Below, in pieces: positions 50,965-58,642 of a DNA stretch of 64,000 bases (the stretch's first letter is position 1; every line of letters begins with the position of its first letter). Origin of the DNA: Rosettibacter firmus (lineage in GTDB: Bacteria > Bacteroidota > Ignavibacteria > Ignavibacteriales > Melioribacteraceae); assembly GCF_036860695.1 (NCBI RefSeq), contig NZ_JAYKGJ010000002.1:130001-194000 (forward strand), in the 5' to 3' direction. The position numbers and the translations under genes are program-made. The notes below the pieces were generated by a model. The model ran no database searches. It was not told where the DNA came from and saw only the letters and a program-made list of their open reading frames with translations.

Positions 50965-51017
50965 AAAAAACTTTAATGAATGTGATAAATTGCAATAATA
51001 TTCAAGTGTTAATCGAA

Positions 51018-51052
51018 TCTGCCTGCGGTAGGTTTATCTGCCTTCGGTAGAC
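51018..51052 (+). repeat. Second palindromic mini-element, in CRISPR repeat 66
   Basis: Follows GTGTTAATCGAA (51006-51017), the same insertion point as the element at 50811. It begins TCTGCCTGCGGTAGGTTT against CCTGCCTGCGGCAGGTTT there; both differences keep the stem paired as G-T. A second hairpin TCTGCC-TTC-GGTAGA follows. The rest of the CRISPR repeat is not found beyond it. Confidence 0.65.
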
Positions 51053-51059
51053 TAACCTG

Positions 51060-51484
51060 TCTCTGAAAAATTAAATCAAAGTATGATTTATTTTGCAAAA
51101 AGAAATACTTGTTACATCAAATAAGAATAATCTATGAAAGAGTTTAAACATGGAGGAAACAAAGATATTGAAGAATCTATCATAATTATCTGATTTTTTA
51201 TAATAATTATGAATTGAATTTTAGTGCTTTGTAGTTTTTATGTGTAGAATTAAGAAATGTTTTATTTCTATATATAAAACTAAAAATTCAAACTCATATT
51301 TTAATTAAATAAAATGATACCATAGAATTTTTAATCCATTTAATAAATAAAAACAAAGTAAATACATAAAAAATCTATTTTATTTCTACTTGTAATTCAT
51401 AAAATTTGCATAACAACAGAGAAAAGTTTAATCGAAGGTTTATTAAATTTAGAAGTTAGTTTAAGACATAGTTGAAGTAAAAAC
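51060..51484. other. AT-rich region after the CRISPR array
   Basis: No repeat, RNA or convincing gene. A short ATG frame after CATGGAGGAAA near 51150 stops after about ten codons and is not supported. Confidence 0.5.
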
Positions 51485-52411
51485 ATGGATGAATTATTGC
51501 TGGAATTACAGAGATACCAAAAAAGAAATTCTCGCAAAGAAAAGAATGATTTCATTGATTACTTAAAACAAAAATTTAACAAACTAGGATTTGAATTTAA
51601 TGTAGTTAAAACAAAACTTATTAATAGTGTACATTTTGAAACTGTTTCAGATGATAATCCAGATATTATATTAATGGCACATTATGATACCGGAACCATA
51701 TTACCATGCTGGTATGAATGGCTTATTCGTCTCACCGGTCATACAAGATCTATTTTAACAGCCTTGATAGTTTTATTAGTTTTTAAGTTAGTATCATTAA
51801 CCTATAATGAAATAATAATAAATATTTTTACAATTACTGTTGGATTATCTTTTTTTATACCTGCGCTTTTTATTAAAAATCAACATACAATGAATGACAA
51901 TACAAGTGGAGTAATGGCATTACTTTTATTAGCAGAAAAAATTGCTGTTGACGATTCATTAAAAAAGAGAGTAAAAATTGTTTTTACTGATAATGAAGAA
52001 AAAATACTAATTGGTTCATATCAATTACGTAAGATATGGGAAAAGAATGGACTTAATTATAAAAATGCAAAGATAATTAGCGTTGATTGTATCGGACGGG
52101 GGGAGCATGTAATAATTTCATATAATTTTGTAAACAGTATTGCAAAAGAGCTAATTAAAGTTTTTGAAAAAAATAAAATTCGAGCTAAATGTATTAACAT
52201 GTGTTTAGTCCCTTTATCTGATGCATACAATTTCTGGACTACTGGCGCAGTCAACATTAACATGATGTACAAAACTATTATTCCAGGAGGTTATTATATA
52301 AAGAATATACATTCATATCGAGATAAAGAAATTTCAAAAGATAATATTAAATTAATAGTTGAATCTCTTATTGAATACATAAAAACATATACTACTACAC
52401 AGTATAGCTAG
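51485..52411 (+). CDS. M28-family zinc peptidase with internal membrane segments
   Basis: 308 residues. The co-catalytic zinc site of M28 exopeptidases is readable: His66 and Asp68 (MAHYDTG), Asp138 (MNDNTSG), Glu171-Glu172 (TDNEEK), Asp201 (SVDCIG) and a C-terminal His in YIKNIHSYRDKE. Between the first two sites, where soluble relatives have a short loop, are two hydrophobic segments (about 88-106 and 112-130), so the enzyme is probably held in the inner membrane. No signal peptide. Alone, with no operon partner; role unknown. Confidence 0.8.
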   Translation: MDELLLELQRYQKRNSRKEKNDFIDYLKQKFNKLGFEFNVVKTKLINSVHFETVSDDNPDIILMAHYDTGTILPCWYEWLIRLTGHTRSILTALIVLLVFKLVSLTYNEIIINIFTITVGLSFFIPALFIKNQHTMNDNTSGVMALLLLAEKIAVDDSLKKRVKIVFTDNEEKILIGSYQLRKIWEKNGLNYKNAKIISVDCIGRGEHVIISYNFVNSIAKELIKVFEKNKIRAKCINMCLVPLSDAYNFWTTGAVNINMMYKTIIPGGYYIKNIHSYRDKEISKDNIKLIVESLIEYIKTYTTTQYS

Positions 52412-52568
52412 ATGAAGTAATGTAATTCTATCAGTTGTTGAAAATAGTAATTAATAAAAATAATAGAACGCATAAGAATATCACAGATTATCCTAACGCA
52501 TTTTCTAACAAATTGTTTGAATTTTTAAAAGCATTTTATATATTGAACTTGTAAAAGTAAATATTATA

Positions 52569-53057
52569 ATGTTACAAATCCGTATTAAAAAAGGCAATTC
52601 AAACGAGATTTGGGTCTCTTTTCCTTACAATCCTACTCTTGTAGAAAAGATAAAGACTGTCAAAGGTAATCGCTGGTATCCCGAAGGTAAATATTGGTTG
52701 TTTCCCAATACTGATGGAACTCTGCAAAAGATTTTGTGGAAAGAATATAGGCCAAATAAATGGTTATTTTCTGGTCAGGATAAAGAAAGATATATAACAA
52801 CGCGAACGGTTGAAAAAATATTTCTAAAAGCCTGTGAGTCTGCTAAGATATTAAAACCTATAACAGTTCATAGATTAAGACATAGCTTTGCAACTCATCT
52901 TTTGGAAGGCGGATCTGATTTGAAATACATACAGGAGCTTTTGGGACATGCAAACAGCAAAACGACCGAGATTTACACCCATATAAGCACAAAAAACTTG
53001 GGAAAAATAAGGAGTCCTTTGGATTCACTACTTTTAAAAAGAGGTTGTGGTGAATGA
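52569..53057 (+). pseudogene. Internally deleted tyrosine recombinase/integrase
   Basis: 162 residues. The C-terminal half is a clear tyrosine recombinase: [18 protein letters not shown] (His-x-x-Arg box), [18 protein letters not shown] (His and nucleophile Tyr), then IRSPLDSLL. The N-terminal ~60 residues ([17 protein letters not shown]) resemble the start of integrases common in related genomes. The part between, with the core-binding domain and the first catalytic Arg, is missing, the frame staying open. An intact relative would be about 300-400 residues. I infer an inactive remnant. It lies 175 bases before the HNH gene and the GTTAGGC site. Confidence 0.75.
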
Positions 53058-53190
53058 TATTATTTGTTGGGTTAGAGATTCCGGCTATTCAGCCAGAGTT
53101 AGAACATCTGCACCAAGGTGCTGATATTATCCCAGATTGTAGGAATCCATCCCTTCGGGAGTAATATATATGCACTCGGAGTGTTGATGT

Positions 53191-53203
53191 AAACGAGTTA
53201 GGC
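53191..53203 (+). other. Candidate integron-type core site (GTTRRRY)
   Basis: GTTAGGC at 53197-53203, in AAACGAGTTAGGC, matches the inverse core of attI/attC sites. It lies between the recombinase remnant and the HNH gene, where an attI would be expected. A 7-base match is weak alone; its weight comes from the two larger palindromes downstream. Confidence 0.3.
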
Positions 53204-53232
53204 GAGATTCGAATGAGGGAGGAGGTTTTAAA

Positions 53233-53796
53233 ATGCCTGATAAAGACGTAAAAACTATAAGAGATCTTATATACTACCAATATGCAAAAATCATAGCTAA
53301 ACGCGCTTTTAATATTCCTAATGGGGAAGAAGTAAAGAAAAAACATTATGGATTTATAAAAGAGACATTTCAAGAATTAAAAAACGGTGTTAAGTCTTGG
53401 TCAGACATTACTCGTGAAGATTGGCAGCTTGTGGAGTCAGAAGAAAAATGTATATATTGTGGTTCAACAAACAATCTCAATAAAGAACATATAGTGCCAA
53501 AGTCATTAAAAATTAAGCCTGAATGTAGGACTTGTGATAAAATTCAAGCTATTCATAACCAAATTTGGGCATGCCGTCAGTGTAATTCTTCAAAAGGGAA
53601 CAAAGGAGTTTATGAATTTTTCAAAGCATTGTACACTAATAAAAAGAAATTTTATGACTATATTCCACCATTGCTGGAAAAGAAGTATTTGAAGACAATT
53701 TACAACTGTCACGAATGCGCAGGGACGCTTGATAAAGGAGATATAGATAGCGATGGGGAAATATCTGTACTTGAGATTGATTTTATACTTCATTGA
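53233..53796 (+). CDS. HNH endonuclease domain protein
   Basis: 187 residues. The HNH motif lies in the middle: CIYCGSTNNLNKEHIVPKSL, with His in KEHIVPKS, then Asn/His in QAIHNQIWACRQCNSSKGNKG. Two CxxC pairs (CIYC, CRQC) form the structural zinc site. The N-terminal 75 residues have no known motif. Very strong ribosome site (GAGGGAGGAGG). Base use is less AT-rich than the chromosome. An attC-like palindrome begins 6 bases after the stop, as in a gene cassette. It could act as a restriction-type nuclease; target unknown. Confidence 0.82.
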   Translation: MPDKDVKTIRDLIYYQYAKIIAKRAFNIPNGEEVKKKHYGFIKETFQELKNGVKSWSDITREDWQLVESEEKCIYCGSTNNLNKEHIVPKSLKIKPECRTCDKIQAIHNQIWACRQCNSSKGNKGVYEFFKALYTNKKKFYDYIPPLLEKKYLKTIYNCHECAGTLDKGDIDSDGEISVLEIDFILH

Positions 53797-53801
53797 ACTT
53801 T

Positions 53802-53873
53802 GCCTAACAGCGGATAAAATGCTTCGCGCAAATTACTTTCGACAACTTCGTTTATTCGCAAAACGTTATAAGC
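53802..53873 (+). other. attC-like imperfect palindrome 1
   Basis: Begins GCCTAAC (RYYYAAC core) and ends GTTATAAGC. Inside, GCGGATAAA (53810-53818) faces TTTATTCGC (53851-53859), complementary at 8 of 9 positions. The R' side has two extra bases compared with R''. Total 72 bases, within the usual attC range. Lies directly after the HNH stop codon. Confidence 0.45.
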
Positions 53874-53907
53874 AATGCCGTGCCATATGAAAGCATCAAG
53901 GTGCTTA

Positions 53908-54735
53908 ATGAAATACAAAAAAGTTAGTTTTATCCGTTATCCCGGTGGAAAACAAAGGGTTTTAAATTACATAATCCCTCACTTACCTCCGAGAGAACTT
54001 ATAAAAGGGAGATTTATAGAACCATTTGTAGGAAGCGGTGCGGTTTTTTTTGCATTGAACCCTAAACGCGCCTTATTAGCAGATATTAATCCAGAACTTA
54101 TTGATTTATACCGTGGAATACGCCGTTATCCCTTGAAAGTTTGGGAAATATATAAGAGTTTCCCGAAAACAAAAAAAGCATACTACGAGATTAGGGCAAC
54201 TAAGGTTGATGGAATGGACTTGGCATTCAGAGCAGCCAGAACCCTTTATTTAAACAGGACTTGTTTTAAGGGGATGTGGCGACACAATTCAAATGGAGAA
54301 TTTAATGTTGGCTATGGAGGACAGGATAGACGATGGGTAATTAATAAGGAAACTTTAAAAGAGATTTCTAGTAGATTAAAACGCGCTATTTTAAAATGTA
54401 GTGATTTTGAAGAAATAATCGAAGAAAGCACAAAAGAAGATTTTATATTTGTCGATCCACCATATCGACCTGCCGAGCGTGAATTGCTTCACAGTCATTA
54501 TGTATATGGAAAATTTAGTTATTCCGATTATCAAAGGCTGGGAAAAGCATTGAAAAGAGCATCAAATAGAGGTGTTACATGGGCAATGACCATCTCCGCC
54601 CATCCTGATATTTTAGCTCTGTTTGATGGTTTTCATATCATACTTATACCAAGGGGTACCGGGAAAAAACCTGGAATTTTAACAAATAACTCAGGAGAAG
54701 TTATAATTTGTAATTACGAGGAGGTACTTCTATGA
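53908..54735 (+). CDS. D12-class adenine-specific DNA methyltransferase (Dam-like)
   Basis: Transfers methyl from SAM to N6 of adenine in DNA. I start at ATG 53908 (AAGGTGCTTA upstream), where the conserved IRYPGGK (residues 9-15) begins; the ATG at 53875 would add 11 residues overlapping the palindrome. 275 residues: motif I EPFVGSGAVFFAL (38-50), DIN further on, and motif IV DPPY at 183-186. No restriction endonuclease of the same class is adjacent. ATGA overlap with the HerA gene makes an operon with it and NurA. Confidence 0.92.
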   Translation: MKYKKVSFIRYPGGKQRVLNYIIPHLPPRELIKGRFIEPFVGSGAVFFALNPKRALLADINPELIDLYRGIRRYPLKVWEIYKSFPKTKKAYYEIRATKVDGMDLAFRAARTLYLNRTCFKGMWRHNSNGEFNVGYGGQDRRWVINKETLKEISSRLKRAILKCSDFEEIIEESTKEDFIFVDPPYRPAERELLHSHYVYGKFSYSDYQRLGKALKRASNRGVTWAMTISAHPDILALFDGFHIILIPRGTGKKPGILTNNSGEVIICNYEEVLL

Positions 54736-56732
54736 AAGAATTCTTTGAGCAAGCGGCAATGTTAAATCATCCTCTCAGAATTTTACAAAGATTTCTTGAC
54801 CAAGAAAAGGCAAACGAACAGGCAAAGCAATACGATAAAATGCGTTTTGTTGGGTATGTTCTGGAAATTGGATATGACACAGTCACAATTATTACTTCTG
54901 ACCCTTTCAAGATCGCCGTGGGTGGAGTGCCTCGAAATTCACTACTTATAATGGTGCCGTCTAGTTATGATACTTTACCCCCACATTTCACATTGTTACG
55001 GGTCCTTGAATCAGCACCTACTCCTCTCTCAAAAGAAGTTCAACAGACATACTTTGAATTGCAAAAAAAATCGATGCCGGAACTCGATATTTTCACTCAA
55101 AGCGAGTTGCAATGGGGAGCACTTAAAACCGCAGTCCTTGGTATGTTTTATCCACACCCTGAAAGAATGGATGAGGTAGAATTTTCAGGAGATTTAAATA
55201 ATTTTGTTAGCGCGCATAAGTATCGTGTTTATGCTCCTGATGATGATTTATTGAACCTTATAACTAATTCCATGGTACCCAATGAAAATCGTTTTCCCAT
55301 AGGCGATTTACGACTAACTGAGTGTAGATTACCTCTTCAAAACAAACCTCACCCAAAGGTTACAGTATATGTTTCAACAAAGGATTTTATGGGTACCCGC
55401 ACTGCAATGTTTGGCAAAACACGACTTGGTAAAAGCAATGTAGTGAAATTAATTGCACAAAGTTTAATTGAGACAACAAAGGATACAAAAAATGTTGGAC
55501 AACTCATATTTGACATCAACGGGGAGTATGCGAATGATAATCCACAGGATAACAGCCAATCATTAAGAAGTGCATATCCAGAACGGTGTGTTGTTTATGC
55601 CTTAACACCAAAGTCAGCAACACCATCAAATCCTTTAAAGATAAATTTCTATGAACATCCTGAGAAGTCTAAATCAATAATAAGGAGTTTACTTGAACAG
55701 GATGGAAGGGCATCAGGATATGTAAGAAGTTTTACTAGCGTGGAATTACCTTCACTTGACGAAATCAGGAGTCTTCCGTCCGGTGGCGACCAAGCAAGAG
55801 CACTTAGAAAGATTCAAATTTTTTGGGCTATTCTCAAAAAAGCCGGATATTCTGTTGATGAACGGCAACTTTTCTCGGTTGCTCCAACAGGCAATCCAGC
55901 CAGCAGGTTTAACCCCGGGTTTAATGTAAATCTAAGAAGCGCAGCTTATTCCTCTGAGAACATAACACCTACTCCACAACATCCTAGTACTTTAGATGAA
56001 TTGGTTAGAGAATTAGAAATAATAAATCGCTTTAGGCGTGCAAACCTAAATCATCAAAGTCTTACTACTGGGTCAGGGAATCCTCTATTTGATGCTGATG
56101 ATGTTGCCTTGTTAGAATTTTTAGAACCCCAACCTGGTAGAAGCGGAGTATCTCTTATTCAACCTTATCGGATTTATCATGATCGAAGAGCGGGTGATTT
56201 TATAAATGAAATTATCAAGTATTTAGATTCTGGAGTAACGGTAATTCTGGATCTGGGGAATGCCAATCCAGAAGTGATGAATTACTTCTCTGATGAGCTA
56301 TCACTGGCTGTTTTAAGACATCAAGTTGATAAATTTTCTAACAATCAATTAGGTAATCACTTCATACAGCTATATTTTGAAGAAGCCCACAATCTATTCC
56401 CTCATTCAGGAGATGTCACCACAATTTACAGCCGTTTAGCAAAAGAAGGGGCAAAATATCATATTGGAATGGTATATTCCACCCAATCACCAACGACAAT
56501 CAATAAAGACTTATTAGCACAAACTGAGAATTTTTTTGTTGCTCATCTTGCGTCTCAAGATGATGTTAATACACTTGCTAAAGTGAACATCGCATACGAA
56601 ACTCTAAAAGATGATATTCTTCAGGCAAAAACAGTTGGGTATATAAGGATGCTTACACGCTCCCATCGTTTCGTTATATCTGTTCAAGCAAGGAAGTTTA
56701 CATTACCCAATTCAAATCCGGAGGGAAAATAA
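54732..56732 (+). CDS. HerA-like DNA-translocating ATPase (DUF87)
   Basis: 666 residues of the HerA/FtsK clade. An N-terminal beta-barrel-like region (residues about 35-75) precedes the motor. Walker A GKTRLGKS is at 228-235, Walker B LYFEEAHNLF with Glu550-Glu551, sensor-type YSTQSPTTI near 585, and an arginine-rich end (RMLTRSHRF). HerA forms hexameric rings that pump DNA, typically together with the NurA nuclease encoded by the next gene, which starts at the base after its stop. A 200-residue insert in the middle of the motor (about 320-500) is unassigned. Confidence 0.88.
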   Translation: MKEFFEQAAMLNHPLRILQRFLDQEKANEQAKQYDKMRFVGYVLEIGYDTVTIITSDPFKIAVGGVPRNSLLIMVPSSYDTLPPHFTLLRVLESAPTPLSKEVQQTYFELQKKSMPELDIFTQSELQWGALKTAVLGMFYPHPERMDEVEFSGDLNNFVSAHKYRVYAPDDDLLNLITNSMVPNENRFPIGDLRLTECRLPLQNKPHPKVTVYVSTKDFMGTRTAMFGKTRLGKSNVVKLIAQSLIETTKDTKNVGQLIFDINGEYANDNPQDNSQSLRSAYPERCVVYALTPKSATPSNPLKINFYEHPEKSKSIIRSLLEQDGRASGYVRSFTSVELPSLDEIRSLPSGGDQARALRKIQIFWAILKKAGYSVDERQLFSVAPTGNPASRFNPGFNVNLRSAAYSSENITPTPQHPSTLDELVRELEIINRFRRANLNHQSLTTGSGNPLFDADDVALLEFLEPQPGRSGVSLIQPYRIYHDRRAGDFINEIIKYLDSGVTVILDLGNANPEVMNYFSDELSLAVLRHQVDKFSNNQLGNHFIQLYFEEAHNLFPHSGDVTTIYSRLAKEGAKYHIGMVYSTQSPTTINKDLLAQTENFFVAHLASQDDVNTLAKVNIAYETLKDDILQAKTVGYIRMLTRSHRFVISVQARKFTLPNSNPEGK

Positions 56733-58037
56733 ATGCCTTATAAAGCTGGAGACCGATTACCCGGCGAAAGAGCGAGTCGTCTGGGGCATCTTGAAGTTCT
56801 TAAAAGTGAACTTGTAAATAAATTGGTAAAGAATTTTGAGGATAGTAACTCACCAGCAACTACCAGTAATTCTTTATGGGAACCTTTACCCCCCGGTGGG
56901 GAACATCTACCTTTGGTCTTTGGTATTGACGGGTCAATGCAGCCAATTGAGTCTGAGACCCCACCTCATAAAAGGCTTGCATTTGTAAAAACAGCTCTAT
57001 TGAGAATTGACCAATTTGCACTTTCTAAAATAGACAGGGACTCTCCACATCCGCTAGCATTGCGCGATATACTTGCAGATTCAGCATTATATCATGCAAC
57101 AGTTTTTCCACTGAGACATGTTTCTATTCCAGGGCAAAACACATACCACGCAATACGACAGATTATTTTTGAATCCCTTAAGGACAAATCTTTAGATGGT
57201 GAACCAATGGAAACCCTTAAATGGATTGCCTTTGAAAAGTGGGATGGGAAACAAAAACAATTACCACTTTTTGAATGCCCTTATTGTGAAAAAACCGTGG
57301 CTACGCTTCCATATAATGCTGAAACGGGTAAATGCCCTGAATGTAATGGAGATTTATTTTTAACAGATATGCTTGGTTTTCATCAGGAAATGGCCCCAGA
57401 TTCAGCGCCGGATACTATTGCAACTGCTTATATGAGCATTCATGAAGTTTTATTACTATTTACTGGCATTCGATACTATTGGGAGAGAAAGAGAGAAGTT
57501 CTTTCTAAATGCCTTTTTGTAAAAGATGGCCCGCTCGCTATTCGTGCTCAGTATTCCAAACTTGTGGCTCCTATACGACGATTTTTATCGTTTGCAAGGG
57601 ATCAAGGTTATCCAATACATATAATTGGGCAAGAAAAATCAGGAAAGTTTTACGATCACTTAGAACTCATAGGGAGAAATGCCCCCGAGGGATATATCTT
57701 CATACCAGGTGATCAATATATAAAGGAAGAAATTCAACATAGACCTAGCACAGGAGCTCCTTATGGTAAAGACACAAATTATGGAGCCAAGATTTTTATT
57801 AAAATCAATAATTATCATAAGATGGTATTAAATATTCCAACGGGTGAATTTGTTGAGAATCCGAAGTTATCTGATTTGATTGGTGCAAATAACATTTTTG
57901 CCACACTACCAACCATTTTGAGCAACCGATATGAAGGGGCTCTTTTACCTGTTGAACTTGCCAATGGTATTGCTTCTCTTTCAACTTATCCGTCGGCACA
58001 AATTCTCAAAATTTTTGCAGAAGCAGGAGGAGCATAG
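56733..58037 (+). CDS. NurA-like nuclease with zinc-ribbon insertion
   Basis: 434 residues. The NurA core opens with LPLVFGIDGSMQPIES, in which Asp66 fits the first metal-binding Asp of the RNase-H-like fold; FVKDGPLAIRAQYSKL and IHIIGQEKSGKFYDHL follow in family order. Between them about residues 181-205 hold two CxxC pairs (CPYC and CPEC), an inserted zinc ribbon. In archaea NurA works with HerA to resect DNA ends; here they are adjacent with an adenine methylase, suggesting a defence module. No overlap; starts the base after the HerA stop. Confidence 0.82.
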   Translation: MPYKAGDRLPGERASRLGHLEVLKSELVNKLVKNFEDSNSPATTSNSLWEPLPPGGEHLPLVFGIDGSMQPIESETPPHKRLAFVKTALLRIDQFALSKIDRDSPHPLALRDILADSALYHATVFPLRHVSIPGQNTYHAIRQIIFESLKDKSLDGEPMETLKWIAFEKWDGKQKQLPLFECPYCEKTVATLPYNAETGKCPECNGDLFLTDMLGFHQEMAPDSAPDTIATAYMSIHEVLLLFTGIRYYWERKREVLSKCLFVKDGPLAIRAQYSKLVAPIRRFLSFARDQGYPIHIIGQEKSGKFYDHLELIGRNAPEGYIFIPGDQYIKEEIQHRPSTGAPYGKDTNYGAKIFIKINNYHKMVLNIPTGEFVENPKLSDLIGANNIFATLPTILSNRYEGALLPVELANGIASLSTYPSAQILKIFAEAGGA

Positions 58038-58100
58038 CTATTGGATGAATTATAAAGATTTTAGACTCTACATTAAAAAGAAAGTTGGCACAGCACGTGT

Positions 58101-58191
58101 GTATAACACAGCATAAAAGGTTTGTCCGGCAAAGGCGGACTCACCCAAATTCCGCCTTCGGCGGAACTATTTTATGCTGGGAACATTATAT
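58101..58191 (+). other. attC-like imperfect palindrome 2
   Basis: AGCATAAAA (58110-58118) pairs perfectly with TTTTATGCT (58170-58178); outside it TATAA (58102-58106) pairs with TTATA (58186-58190). Inside are a GTCCG/CGGAC hairpin and TCCGCC-TTC-GGCGGA (58151-58165). Its right end, 58182-58199, matches the right end of palindrome 1 (53862-53879) at 15 of 18 bases, and both have TAACA...ATAAAA on the left. Confidence 0.42.
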
Positions 58192-58199
58192 GAAATGCC

Positions 58200-58642
58200 T
58201 GAATCAAAGCAAGCAATTTGTATTAAATATAATTAACATGCGGTACACTTCAAGATGAAATTGATTTTTTAAATTGTTGGAGAACATGATTCTACACTTA
58301 ATTAGTATAAAATTCTTAAAGATATTGATTTGGATTTAGTTAATAAGTTATTCAACTTGATTTATGAAGGGCATAAATTTAGTAACAAATATTATTTAAT
58401 ATTCAGCATAAATTATTTTGCATTACCAGTGCAAAAGTCACTCAAATTCTACCCAATAAAACTTCTTTATAAAGTACTCGTCTAATGTTATCATTAAAAA
58501 ATATTGGAGTAGTAAAAGCTTGGCATGTAATTTTATACATTATAAAAAATTTGTCTTGCAAGTCCACTCAAATGCTGATATAAATAAGACTTCTTTTATG
58601 TTAACACTATTATAATCTATTACCTATCAAGGAGATTTTATA
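58200..58642. other. Gap after the methylase-HerA-NurA operon
   Basis: AT-rich DNA with no supported gene. Base composition returns here to that of the chromosome. No terminator seen for the operon other than the palindrome itself. Confidence 0.5.

Larger units (their letters stand above)
46527..51017 (+). CRISPR. Type I-B CRISPR array, 64 contiguous repeats plus 2 interrupted
   Basis: Repeats are 30 bases, beginning GTGTTAATCG and ending GAATTGAAAC, first copy 46527-46556, last uninterrupted copy 50731-50760. I counted 64 repeat starts by hand. Spacers are 35-41 bases, mostly 36-37; the longest is 49088-49128. All copies are identical except near the end: 50530 has one A-to-T change (TTGTAAC) and 50597 has one A-to-C change (TTGAACC). 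Two more repeats, at 50798 and 51006, are interrupted by palindromic elements. By my count 34 of 64 spacers start with T and 22 with A. Spacers 1, 13 and 22 are discussed as findings. Transcription runs on the + strand. Confidence 0.98.

Noticed and set aside
50862-51050. A 62-codon frame after the array
   Set aside because: It runs through two palindromic elements and a broken CRISPR repeat and resembles no protein.
52569-53057. Functional integron integrase
   Set aside because: The first catalytic Arg and the core-binding domain are missing, and the C-terminal part alone does not distinguish IntI from Xer or phage integrases.
53875-53907. Upstream start for the methylase
   Set aside because: It overlaps the palindrome region, lacks a ribosome site and adds residues before the conserved IRYPGGK; the ATG at 53908 is better on all three counts.
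58151-58165. The TCCGCC-TTC-GGCGGA hairpin as a transcription terminator for the NurA gene
   Set aside because: No T run follows, and the hairpin is nested inside a larger palindrome.
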